Below the pieces are notes generated by a model that was not told where the DNA came from, did not search any database, and saw only the letters and a program-made list of their open reading frames with translations. This document shows positions 1 to 6,001 of a stretch of 6,848 nucleotides of DNA, piece after piece (positions within the stretch are counted from its first letter, which is position 1; the number at the start of each line of letters is the position of its first letter). Both the position numbers and the translations under genes were made by a program. The DNA is from an uncultured Lachnospiraceae bacterium (lineage in GTDB: Bacteria; Bacillota; Clostridia; Lachnospirales; Lachnospiraceae), in contig CALEFO010000149.1 in the NCBI GenBank assembly GCA_937877165.1, positions 1 to 6,848 on the forward strand. The letters are read 5' to 3'.

Positions 1-569
1 AGGCGACCTCGGATATCGAGTATACCTTCCCCTTTGGCGACTGGGGCGAGCTGTGGGGCATTGCGGACCGCACGGATTATGATCTGTCCCAGCATCAGAA
101 GGTCTCTGGCGAGGATCTTACGTACTTTGATGAGGAGAGCGGGGAACGCTATATTCCGTATGTCATTGAGCCGTCTCTTGGTTGCGACCGCGTGACACTG
201 GCCTTCATCTGCGAGGCCTATGATGAGGAGGAGCTTCCGGATGGAACCATCCGTAATGTCATGCACTTCCATCCGGCCCTTGCACCGGTCAAGATTGCGG
301 TGCTTCCTCTGTCGAAGAAGCTCTCCGAGCCTGCACAGAAGGTCTATGCAGAGCTCTCGAAACGCTACAACTGCGATTTTGACGACCGCGGAGCCATTGG
401 CAAGAGATACCGCCGCGAGGACGAGATCGGAACGCCGTACTGCATCTGCTACGACTTCGATTCCGAGAACGACCAGGCTGTCACGATCCGTGACCGTGAT
501 ACCATGGAGCAGGTTCGTGTGCCGATCGCTGAGCTGAAGAACTGGTTCGACGAAAAATTTGATTTTTAA
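1..569 (+). CDS. glyS: Glycyl-tRNA synthetase, single-chain class II type (C-terminal part; 5' end outside window)
   Basis: This enzyme attaches glycine to tRNA-Gly in the cytoplasm. The gene enters from the left edge; codons read from base 3 give 188 residues before the TAA at 567-569. Visible residues run through the end of the catalytic core (WGIADRTDYDL, then SGEDLTYFD) and class II motif 3 (YIPYVIEPSLGCDR, where R is the ATP-binding arginine). The last 100 or so residues are the anticodon-binding domain, with HFHPALAPVKIAVLPL and a conserved EIGTPYCICYDF segment. This layout is the alpha2 homodimeric GlyRS, not the beta chain of the alpha2beta2 enzyme. GCDR replaces the GADR I would expect in motif 3, a mild change. 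An internal GTG at 192 could be mistaken for a start, but the family match continues upstream of it in frame. The symbol glyQS is also used for this type. Confidence 0.95.
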   Translation, partial: ATSDIEYTFPFGDWGELWGIADRTDYDLSQHQKVSGEDLTYFDEESGERYIPYVIEPSLGCDRVTLAFICEAYDEEELPDGTIRNVMHFHPALAPVKIAVLPLSKKLSEPAQKVYAELSKRYNCDFDDRGAIGKRYRREDEIGTPYCICYDFDSENDQAVTIRDRDTMEQVRVPIAELKNWFDEKFDF

Positions 570-580
570 CAAGGTCAGCA

Positions 581-640
581 CATGACAATTTCAGAGCAAA
601 TGAGCCACTTGTGAGCTCATTTGCGAATGAAATTGTCATG
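581..640 (+). repeat. Long nested hairpin in the glyS-alaS gap
   Basis: The outer arms CATGACAATTTC (581-592) and GAAATTGTCATG (629-640) are perfect 12-bp inverted repeats. Inside them, GCAAATGAGC (596-605) and GCTCATTTGC (615-624) are a second perfect pair of 10 bp. The two stems are separated by a small internal loop (AGA against GAAT). The apex CACTTGTGA can add two more pairs around a CTTG tetraloop, leaving one bulged A. A stem of more than 22 bp cannot be chance. There is no T-run after it, so it does not look like an ordinary intrinsic terminator. It may be half of a dispersed palindromic element, or an RNA processing or stability structure between two cotranscribed genes. The structure is certain from the sequence; its role is unknown. 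Confidence 0.85.
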
Positions 641-668
641 CGGCCAAAGCACGAAGTGCTTCTGGCCG
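641..668 (+). repeat. Second hairpin, directly abutting the first
   Basis: CGGCCA AAGCAC (641-652) pairs with GTGCTT and TGGCCG (656-661 and 663-668) across a GAA triloop, with a single bulged C at 662. That gives 12 base pairs. It starts on the base after the first hairpin ends, so the two form one 88-bp unit (581-668). The following sequence (CAAAT..ATTTTG, 671-685) could form a weak third stem, but there is no oligo-T tail. The compact GC-rich palindrome with a purine triloop resembles REP-like or MITE-like intergenic elements. Only copies elsewhere in the genome would establish that. Confidence 0.8.
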
Positions 669-693
669 GCCAAATCGAGAATTTTGAAAAAAT

Positions 694-701
694 AGGAAAG
701 G
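694..701 (+). promoter_or_regulatory. alaS ribosome binding site
   Basis: AGGAAAGG lies 10 bases before the ATG at 712. It supports that start, which also places the conserved AlaRS N-terminus (NELRELFLSFFEEKG) at the usual distance. I see no convincing promoter in 669-693, so alaS may be transcribed from upstream, through the hairpin pair. Confidence 0.65.
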
Positions 702-711
702 AAATACAAGA

Positions 712-3513
712 ATGCAGTACAGAGGAGTCAATGAGCTGCGTGAGCTGTTCCTCTCTTTCTTTGAGGAGAAGGGGTGTCTGAGACTGAACAGCTTTTCGCT
801 GGTTCCGCACAATGATACATCGCTCCTGATCATCAATTCCGGCATGGCGCCGATGAAGCCCTGGTTTACCGGGCAGGAGATCCCTCCGAGAAGAAGGGTA
901 ACCACCTGCCAGAAATGCATCCGCACCGGAGATCTGGAGAACGTCGGCAAGACCGCGCGTCACGGAACCTATTTTGAAATGCTGGGAAACTTCTCCTTTG
1001 GTGATTATTTCAAGAAGGAAGCAATTCCGTGGGCATGGGAGTTTCTGACGGAGCGTGTCGGCCTGGATCCGGACCGTCTGTATCCTTCTGTGTATGTGGA
1101 CGATGAGGAGGCCTATAACATTTGGCTGAACGATATGCACATCCCGGCGGATCACATCTACAAGTTCGGCAAGGAGGACAATTTCTGGGAGCACGGCTCC
1201 GGCCCCTGCGGCCCCTGCTCCGAGATTTACTATGACCGCGGCGAGAAATATGGAAACGGACCGGAGGATGTCATGGGCGGCGAGGGCGACCGCTTCATGG
1301 AGGTCTGGAACATCGTATTTTCCCAGTTCAACAATGACGGCCACGGCAATTACAGCGACCTGGTTCAGAAGAACATCGATACCGGCATGGGCCTGGAGCG
1401 TCTGGCGGTTGCCGTACAGGATGTGGGTTCCATCTTCGATGTGGACACGCTCAAATCCCTGCGCGATCTGATCTGCAAGCTGGCCGGCGGCGTGGAATAT
1501 GAAAAGCCCGGTACCTATGACACGGATGTTTCTGTCCGAATCTGCACCGATCATGCCCGTGCGATGACCTTCATGATTTCGGACGGTATTATGCCTTCCA
1601 ACAACGGAAGAGGCTATGTCCTTCGCCGGATTATCCGCCGCGCGGTGCGTCACGGACGCAAGCTCGGCATTGAGGGCTCGTTCCTTCCGACACTGGCAGA
1701 GAATGTCATTGAGACCTCGAAGGACGGCTACCCGGAGCTGGAGGAGAAGAGAGACTTCATCCTTAACGTGGTCCGCGCCGAGGAGGAGAAATTCGAAAAG
1801 ACCTATGAGCAGGGAATGGAAATTCTGGCTCAGATGGAAAATACTCTGGAGAAGGCAGGCAAAAGGCAGCTCTCTGGGGAAGACGCGTTCAAGCTCTATG
1901 ATACCTATGGCTTCCCTCTCGACAACACGAAGGAAATCCTGGAGGAGAAGGGCTTCACCGTGGACGAAGACGGCTTCAATGCTGCGATGAAGAAGCAAAG
2001 AGATCAGGCCCGTTCGGATAGAGAGCGCTCCGGCAAGGCAGCAACCTACATGGGAGCGGCGGCAACGGTTTATGAGGAGATGGATCCCTCCGTGACATCC
2101 TCCTTTGTCGGATATGACAAGCTGACAGCAGAGTCGGAGATTGTTGCCATGGCAGCTCTTCCGTCTCTTGCAGCAGAAAAAGGAACTACTTCCGCGCAGG
2201 AAGCGGCCGGCGCAGGTGAGTCCGAGGAAGAGGACAGCGTGGTGACAGCTCTTTCGGATGGACAGTACGGTGCGATCATCACGAAGGAAACGCCGTTCTA
2301 TGGTACGATGGGCGGCCAGGTCGGCGACAAGGGTTTGATTGTCCTTACGACCTCTTATTCTGAGGCAGGCGGCATCAAAGCGTCCTCTGAGGAGATGGCG
2401 AAGGAGGCTGCACTTGGAAAAGGCTCGGTTATCTTTGCCGTAGAGGCTACGGAGCATGTTGCGGGCGGCAAGATTGCTCACATCGGACATGTGGTTTCCG
2501 GTATGTTCAAGCAGGGCGATCAGGTGACTCTCCAGGTGGATGAGAAGAACCGGATGGCCACCTGCCGCAATCACTCCGCAACGCACCTTCTGCAGAAGGC
2601 TCTGCGTGAGGTCCTCGGAACCCACGTCGAGCAGGCCGGCTCCTATCAGGATGCAGGCCGCACCCGTTTTGACTTCTCTCATTTCCAGGCAATGACCCGT
2701 GAGGAATTGAAGAGGGTCGAGGATCTTGTCAACGAGAAGATTGCAGAGAGTCTTCCGGTTGTGACAGAGGTGATGTCTCTGGAGGATGCGAAGAAGACCG
2801 GCGCCATGGCACTTTTCGGTGAGAAGTATGGCGATAGCGTGCGCGTCGTGAGGATGGGCGACTGGTCTGTTGAGCTGTGCGGCGGAACGCATGTCTCCAA
2901 CACCATCCAGATCGGATCCTTCAAGATTCTCTCCGAGAACGGTGTCGCAGCCGGTGTCCGCAGAATTGAGGCTCTGACAGGCGATAATGTCCGGAAGTAC
3001 TACGAGGGACTTGAGGAGGAGCTGAACCAGGCAGCAGAGCTTGTCAAGGCAACTCCCGCAACCCTTGCGGAGAGAATCCGCGCGCTCCAGAAGGAGCTTC
3101 GGGAGGTGAAGTCCGAAAACGAGTCCATGAAGGCAAAGGAAGCACAGGCTTCGCTTGGCAATGTTATGGATAACGTAAAGGAAATCAAGGGTGTTCCGTT
3201 CCTGGGGGCCCATGTTCCGGGAGTTGACATGAACGAGCTGCGCGGCCTCGGCGATGAGCTGAAGGAAAAGCTTCCAGGCGGCGTTGTGGTTTTGATTTCC
3301 GATAAGGACGGCAAGGTCAGCCTGGTTGCCATGGCTTCCGACGAGGCAATGGCAAAGGGCGCACATGCAGGAAATCTTGTCAAGGGCATCGCGAAGGAAG
3401 TCGGCGGTGGCGGCGGCGGACGCCCGAACATGGCGCAGGCAGGCGGAAAGAACCCGGCAGGAATCGGGAAGGCCCTGGAAGAGGCCGCCAAGGTTCTGGA
3501 AAGCCAGCTTTGA
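712..3513 (+). CDS. alaS: Alanyl-tRNA synthetase
   Basis: AlaRS charges tRNA-Ala and clears mischarged Ser- and Gly-tRNA-Ala in the cytoplasm. The 933-residue product carries every expected block. Motif 2 is RHGTYFEMLGNFSFGD (83-98) and motif 3 is GMGLER (225-230). A helical tRNA-recognition region follows to about residue 460. The editing domain has the metal ligands H621, H625 (HSATHLL), C723 and H727 (CGGTH). A charged coiled-coil stretch (about 763-815) leads to the C-terminal DHHA1/C-Ala domain with its glycine run GGGGGGRPN (898-906). Bacterial AlaRS is usually about 870-880 residues. The excess sits in two low-complexity segments around the start of the editing domain, about 480-510 (Ala/Glu-rich) and 545-572. 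No catalytic residue is lost. There is no terminator between alaS and the rpsU promoter, which begins 9 bases after the stop. Confidence 0.98.
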   Translation: MQYRGVNELRELFLSFFEEKGCLRLNSFSLVPHNDTSLLIINSGMAPMKPWFTGQEIPPRRRVTTCQKCIRTGDLENVGKTARHGTYFEMLGNFSFGDYFKKEAIPWAWEFLTERVGLDPDRLYPSVYVDDEEAYNIWLNDMHIPADHIYKFGKEDNFWEHGSGPCGPCSEIYYDRGEKYGNGPEDVMGGEGDRFMEVWNIVFSQFNNDGHGNYSDLVQKNIDTGMGLERLAVAVQDVGSIFDVDTLKSLRDLICKLAGGVEYEKPGTYDTDVSVRICTDHARAMTFMISDGIMPSNNGRGYVLRRIIRRAVRHGRKLGIEGSFLPTLAENVIETSKDGYPELEEKRDFILNVVRAEEEKFEKTYEQGMEILAQMENTLEKAGKRQLSGEDAFKLYDTYGFPLDNTKEILEEKGFTVDEDGFNAAMKKQRDQARSDRERSGKAATYMGAAATVYEEMDPSVTSSFVGYDKLTAESEIVAMAALPSLAAEKGTTSAQEAAGAGESEEEDSVVTALSDGQYGAIITKETPFYGTMGGQVGDKGLIVLTTSYSEAGGIKASSEEMAKEAALGKGSVIFAVEATEHVAGGKIAHIGHVVSGMFKQGDQVTLQVDEKNRMATCRNHSATHLLQKALREVLGTHVEQAGSYQDAGRTRFDFSHFQAMTREELKRVEDLVNEKIAESLPVVTEVMSLEDAKKTGAMALFGEKYGDSVRVVRMGDWSVELCGGTHVSNTIQIGSFKILSENGVAAGVRRIEALTGDNVRKYYEGLEEELNQAAELVKATPATLAERIRALQKELREVKSENESMKAKEAQASLGNVMDNVKEIKGVPFLGAHVPGVDMNELRGLGDELKEKLPGGVVVLISDKDGKVSLVAMASDEAMAKGAHAGNLVKGIAKEVGGGGGGRPNMAQAGGKNPAGIGKALEEAAKVLESQL

Positions 3514-3521
3514 AAATTCTC

Positions 3522-3550
3522 TTTACAAAAGAGATGTGCTTGCGTATAAT
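3522..3550 (+). promoter_or_regulatory. Sigma-A-type promoter of rpsU
   Basis: TTTACA (3522-3527) and TATAAT (3545-3550) are separated by exactly 17 bases. The -35 differs from TTGACA at one position and the -10 is a perfect consensus. Transcription should start near 3557. The promoter sits immediately after the alaS stop, so S21 can be made independently of alaS and probably at a high level. Confidence 0.88.
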
Positions 3551-3556
3551 CTAAGT

Positions 3557-3680
3557 CGTGTCTTTTTGAGAGATTCATAAAACACAGAAAAACCCATCAG
3601 CCAGTTGCAGGTTTCATGGTTTCTGAGTGAAACAGTGAAGATCTGACAATCTGAAAGGGACTGAAGGGAGGGTAGAAGAA
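3557..3680 (+). promoter_or_regulatory. rpsU 5' leader, about 124 nt
   Basis: The leader is inferred from the promoter and the start codon. It contains one short stem, GTTTCA (3611-3616) with TGAAAC (3628-3633) around an 11-base loop, and a weaker AGAT/ATCT stem near 3639-3652. It ends in a strong Shine-Dalgarno run, GGGAGGG (3666-3672), 8 bases before the ATG. The length leaves room for translational feedback by S21, but I do not recognise a known ribosomal-protein leader motif. Confidence 0.45.
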
Positions 3681-3857
3681 ATGTCTAGCGTTATCGTAAA
3701 AGAGAATGAGACCTTGGACAGCGCTCTGCGTCGTTTCAAGAGAAGTTGCGCAAAGGCGGGCATCCAGCAGGAAATCCGTAAGAGAGAGCACTACGAGAAG
3801 CCCAGCGTAAAGCGCAAGAAGAAGTCCGAAGCTGCAAGAAAGAGAAAGTACAACTGA
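3681..3857 (+). CDS. rpsU: 30S ribosomal protein S21
   Basis: S21 is a small basic protein of the 30S subunit. It sits near the anti-Shine-Dalgarno end of 16S rRNA and helps initiation on natural mRNAs. The 58-residue product starts MSSVIVKENETLDSALRRFK and continues through the conserved CAKAGIQQEIRKREHYEKPS block to a Lys/Arg-rich tail ending RKRKYN. Length and sequence fit Firmicutes S21. The strong Shine-Dalgarno run supports the start. The gene forms its own unit, with a dedicated promoter and a terminator 51 bases after the stop, and may also receive read-through from alaS. Confidence 0.97.
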   Translation: MSSVIVKENETLDSALRRFKRSCAKAGIQQEIRKREHYEKPSVKRKKKSEAARKRKYN

Positions 3858-3908
3858 TCGGGAATCCTTGGATTTCAGAGAGGCTGTATCCGTAATCAGG
3901 ACAGCAGT

Positions 3909-3941
3909 GCCCCTGACACAGTATGTGTCAGGGGCTTTTTT
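3909..3941 (+). terminator. Intrinsic terminator after rpsU
   Basis: GCCCCTGACACA (3909-3920) pairs perfectly with TGTGTCAGGGGC (3924-3935) around a GTA loop. Six T's follow (3936-3941). The 12-bp GC-rich stem with an oligo-T tail is a textbook Rho-independent terminator. There is no A-run upstream, so it should act only on + strand transcripts. Confidence 0.95.
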
Positions 3942-4053
3942 GACGGGAAGATAATTGGACTTGGGGAGAATTTCCTGCGCGGAGCTGCACCGCAGTGTTT
4001 TGCAGCGGTTATCCGATGGTCCGAGGGGTTCCTGGTGGCGGCAAAAGACGCGA

Positions 4054-4069
4054 TATGATACACTATATT
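4054..4069 (+). promoter_or_regulatory. Possible -10 region for the phosphoesterase-scpAB unit
   Basis: The gap between the rpsU terminator and the next gene must hold a promoter if the terminator is efficient. The only AT-rich candidates are TATGAT (4054-4059) and TATATT (4064-4069). Neither has a good -35 at 16-18 bases upstream (CCTGGT and GCAAAA at 17), nor an extended -10 TG. Upstream, 3980-4014 contains imperfect inverted repeats (GCTGCA with TGCAGC, CCGC with GCGG) of unclear meaning. The call is weak. Confidence 0.25.
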
Positions 4070-4111
4070 AGCCTGTTTATGACTGAGAGGAAGAAACTGC
4101 GAGGAATACAC

Positions 4112-5134
4112 ATGAAGAGAACAAGTGCAGTACTGGCTGGGATTTCAGGGGCGTTTCTTGCGGCGGGTTTTGCGATATCCTGGCGGGACGGACACCGTTT
4201 TGTTATTCGCAGATATCGGGTTTTCTCTCCGAAGATCCGGAAGAAGACAACACTTGTGTTCCTCACGGATCTGCACAGTCAGACCTATGGGAAAAGAAAT
4301 GATCCGGAAGGGCCGAATGGCCCCATTCTTCGCGCGGTGCGCCGCATCAGGCCGGATGCTGTTGTGATCGGCGGAGATATGATTGTAGCGAAGGATGCTT
4401 CCTTTGACCGTCCGGGCTGGATGGAGGTTCCGCTGGATCTTGCAGGAGTTCTTGCAGAGGAATTTCCGGTCTATCTTGCGGAGGGAAATCATGAGGCACA
4501 GCTAGCTTGCGCGCGGCATGAAGGGAGGTACCTTCGGCAGTATCTGGAATATGGCAGGGCGATGGATCATCTCGGTGTTCACCGCCTGCACAATCAATAT
4601 ACGGATCTTTCAATCAAAGAGGAAGGAAAAGCACCGCCTTGGAGAGCTCCGAAGAATTCCTGCGGAATCCATGAGAAGCAATCTGCAGAAGCGGGAGCGG
4701 AAGAACGCGCAGATACCGGAATCCGTTTGTACGGACTGGATCTTAATTGTGAAGCATATCGGAAATTCTGGCCGTACCGCCTTTGCAGGGAACAGGTGGA
4801 AGAAAAGATCGGGAAACCGGATCCAGACAGATTCTGTGTCGTGCTGGCTCACAATCCGAAGTTTTTTCCGGTATATGCAGAATGGGGAGCAGACCTTGTG
4901 CTGTCCGGTCATATTCACGGCGGGATTGTGCGGCTTGGACCGAACGGGCCGGGGCTTCTTTCCCCAGACTGGCACTTCTTCCCGGAATACACAGGGGGAG
5001 AGTACCGGGCGGGGAAGGAGGACGGAACGGAGGCTTCCATGGTTCTTAGCTGTGGAACCGGAACGCATTCCCTGCATCTTCGCTTTATGAATCCGGGAGA
5101 AATTGCGGTGGTAGAACTTGACGGATGTGATTGA
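4112..5134 (+). CDS. Membrane-anchored metallophosphoesterase (YkuE/calcineurin-like family)
   Basis: This is a predicted two-metal phosphoesterase of 340 residues; the substrate is unknown. The calcineurin-like metal ligands appear in order: D53 and H55 (TDLHS), D89 (GGDM), N126 and H127 (EGNHE), H247 (AHNP), and H267 and H269 (SGHIHGG). Residues 4-24 are hydrophobic after MKR, so a single N-terminal membrane anchor or signal sequence is likely. The catalytic domain would then face outward, as in YkuE-type enzymes. I chose ATG 4112 because GAGGAA (4101-4106) lies 5 bases upstream and the hydrophobic segment follows at once; the frame is open back to 3995, but those residues look non-coding. 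A charged segment (about 168-202) interrupts the core between two predicted strands. The stop is only 20 bases before the scpA start, which suggests cotranscription. Some relatives act on lipid or wall intermediates, but this is not shown here. Confidence 0.88.
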   Translation: MKRTSAVLAGISGAFLAAGFAISWRDGHRFVIRRYRVFSPKIRKKTTLVFLTDLHSQTYGKRNDPEGPNGPILRAVRRIRPDAVVIGGDMIVAKDASFDRPGWMEVPLDLAGVLAEEFPVYLAEGNHEAQLACARHEGRYLRQYLEYGRAMDHLGVHRLHNQYTDLSIKEEGKAPPWRAPKNSCGIHEKQSAEAGAEERADTGIRLYGLDLNCEAYRKFWPYRLCREQVEEKIGKPDPDRFCVVLAHNPKFFPVYAEWGADLVLSGHIHGGIVRLGPNGPGLLSPDWHFFPEYTGGEYRAGKEDGTEASMVLSCGTGTHSLHLRFMNPGEIAVVELDGCD

Positions 5135-5154
5135 CGCATTTTTTGAAAGAGAGC

Positions 5155-5937
5155 ATGGAACTGGAATTTAAGCTGGAGAAGTTTGAAGGTCCGCTGGATC
5201 TTCTGCTTCATCTGATTGACAAGAATAAAGTGGATATCTACGATATCCCCATCGCGGAGATCACGGATCAGTACATGGAGTACGTCCGGCAGATGGAAGA
5301 GGAGGACATGGACATCATGAGCGAGTTTCTCGTGATGGCGGCGACACTCCTGGATATCAAGTGCCGGATGCTTCTTCCAAAGGAAGCAGATGAGGAAGGT
5401 GAGGAGGAAGACCCAAGAGCGGAACTGGTGCAGAAGCTTTTGGAGTACAAGATGTACAAGTACATGTCCGCGGAGCTGCGTGATATGTCCGAAAACGCGG
5501 AGCAGACTCTGTACCGGAAGAAGAATCTTCCCAAGGAGGTTCGAAGCTATGTTCCTCCGGTGAATTATGAGGAGCTGATCGGGGATACGACCCTGGCGAA
5601 GCTGAATGATATTTTTCAGGATATCCTGAAGCGTCAGAAATACCGCGTGGATCCTGTTCGTTCCCAGTTCGGACGGATTGAGAAGGAAGAGGTTGACCTG
5701 ACAGCCAAGGAGCTGTATATCAAGGCGTATCTGAACACGCACCGCGATACGGATTTCCGGACGCTCCTCGAGGAGCAGGGGTCCCGGGACGAGGTGATCG
5801 TCACCTTTCTGGTGGTGCTGGAGCTGATGAAGACCGGGAATATTGAGATTGAGCAGGAGAAGCTGTTCGGCAATATTTCCATTCACGTGACAAAGGATAT
5901 TTCGGCAGACTCCGAGCTGACCGGGGAATTCTCATAA
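5155..5937 (+). CDS. scpA: Segregation and condensation protein A (kleisin)
   Basis: ScpA is the kleisin that bridges the Smc ATPase heads and binds a ScpB dimer. The complex compacts and helps segregate newly replicated origins. The 260-residue product has the diagnostic N-terminus FEGPLDLLLHLI (10-21), followed by KVDIYDIPIAEIT. The conserved EFLVMAATLLDIKCRMLLP block starts at residue 57, before an acidic linker. The C-terminal winged-helix region that contacts Smc contains FLVVLELMKTGNIEIEQ (from about 217). Length is typical. The frame also opens at TTG 5131, which overlaps the upstream stop, but ATG 5155 fits the family start. The purine-rich GAAAGAGAG just before it is a poor Shine-Dalgarno site, so translation may depend partly on coupling to the phosphoesterase gene. 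Confidence 0.96.
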   Translation: MELEFKLEKFEGPLDLLLHLIDKNKVDIYDIPIAEITDQYMEYVRQMEEEDMDIMSEFLVMAATLLDIKCRMLLPKEADEEGEEEDPRAELVQKLLEYKMYKYMSAELRDMSENAEQTLYRKKNLPKEVRSYVPPVNYEELIGDTTLAKLNDIFQDILKRQKYRVDPVRSQFGRIEKEEVDLTAKELYIKAYLNTHRDTDFRTLLEEQGSRDEVIVTFLVVLELMKTGNIEIEQEKLFGNISIHVTKDISADSELTGEFS

Positions 5938-5987
5938 AAGAAGGAAGGACAGCCGCTTTTTTGGGGAAGGAACAGAAAAGACCAGGC

Positions 5988-5993
5988 AGAGGA
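5988..5993 (+). promoter_or_regulatory. scpB ribosome binding site
   Basis: AGAGGA lies 8 bases before ATG 6002 and decides this start, which gives scpB an N-terminal extension ahead of the conserved domain. The 64-bp scpA-scpB gap holds no hairpin or promoter that I can see, so the two genes are probably on one transcript. Confidence 0.6.
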
Positions 5994-6001
5994 CGGGTTG
6001 A

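Noticed and set aside
581..668. The double hairpin as the glyS terminator
   Set aside because: No oligo-T follows either stem. The nearest T-run is only four T's (682-685) after unpaired sequence, so efficient intrinsic termination is unlikely.
481..3366. A 961-codon open frame on the minus strand, antisense to nearly all of alaS
   Set aside because: Its length follows from the codon bias of alaS, which leaves few stops in one antisense frame. The product is a Leu/His/Arg-rich string with no recognisable domain, and the plus strand encodes a clear AlaRS.
3616..3630. A four-codon frame (MVSE) in the rpsU leader
   Set aside because: It is too short and has no ribosome site; it is expected by chance.
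3995..4111. Upstream in-frame extension of the phosphoesterase (39 more residues)
   Set aside because: There is no ribosome site at 3995, and the extra residues cover the likely promoter region and do not resemble a family N-terminus. ATG 4112 has GAGGAA at good spacing.
5131..5154. TTG start for scpA overlapping the phosphoesterase stop
   Set aside because: No Shine-Dalgarno site precedes it, and ScpA proteins begin just before the FEGPLDLLL block, matching ATG 5155. Some use of the TTG through coupling cannot be excluded.
4915..5886. A 323-codon minus-strand frame antisense to scpA
   Set aside because: It is a shadow of scpA and the end of the phosphoesterase gene. It shows no domain and is Leu/His-rich, as expected for an antisense frame.
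5938..6001. T-run CTTTTTTGG between scpA and scpB as a terminator
   Set aside because: No stem precedes the T-run, so it lacks the hairpin needed for intrinsic termination.
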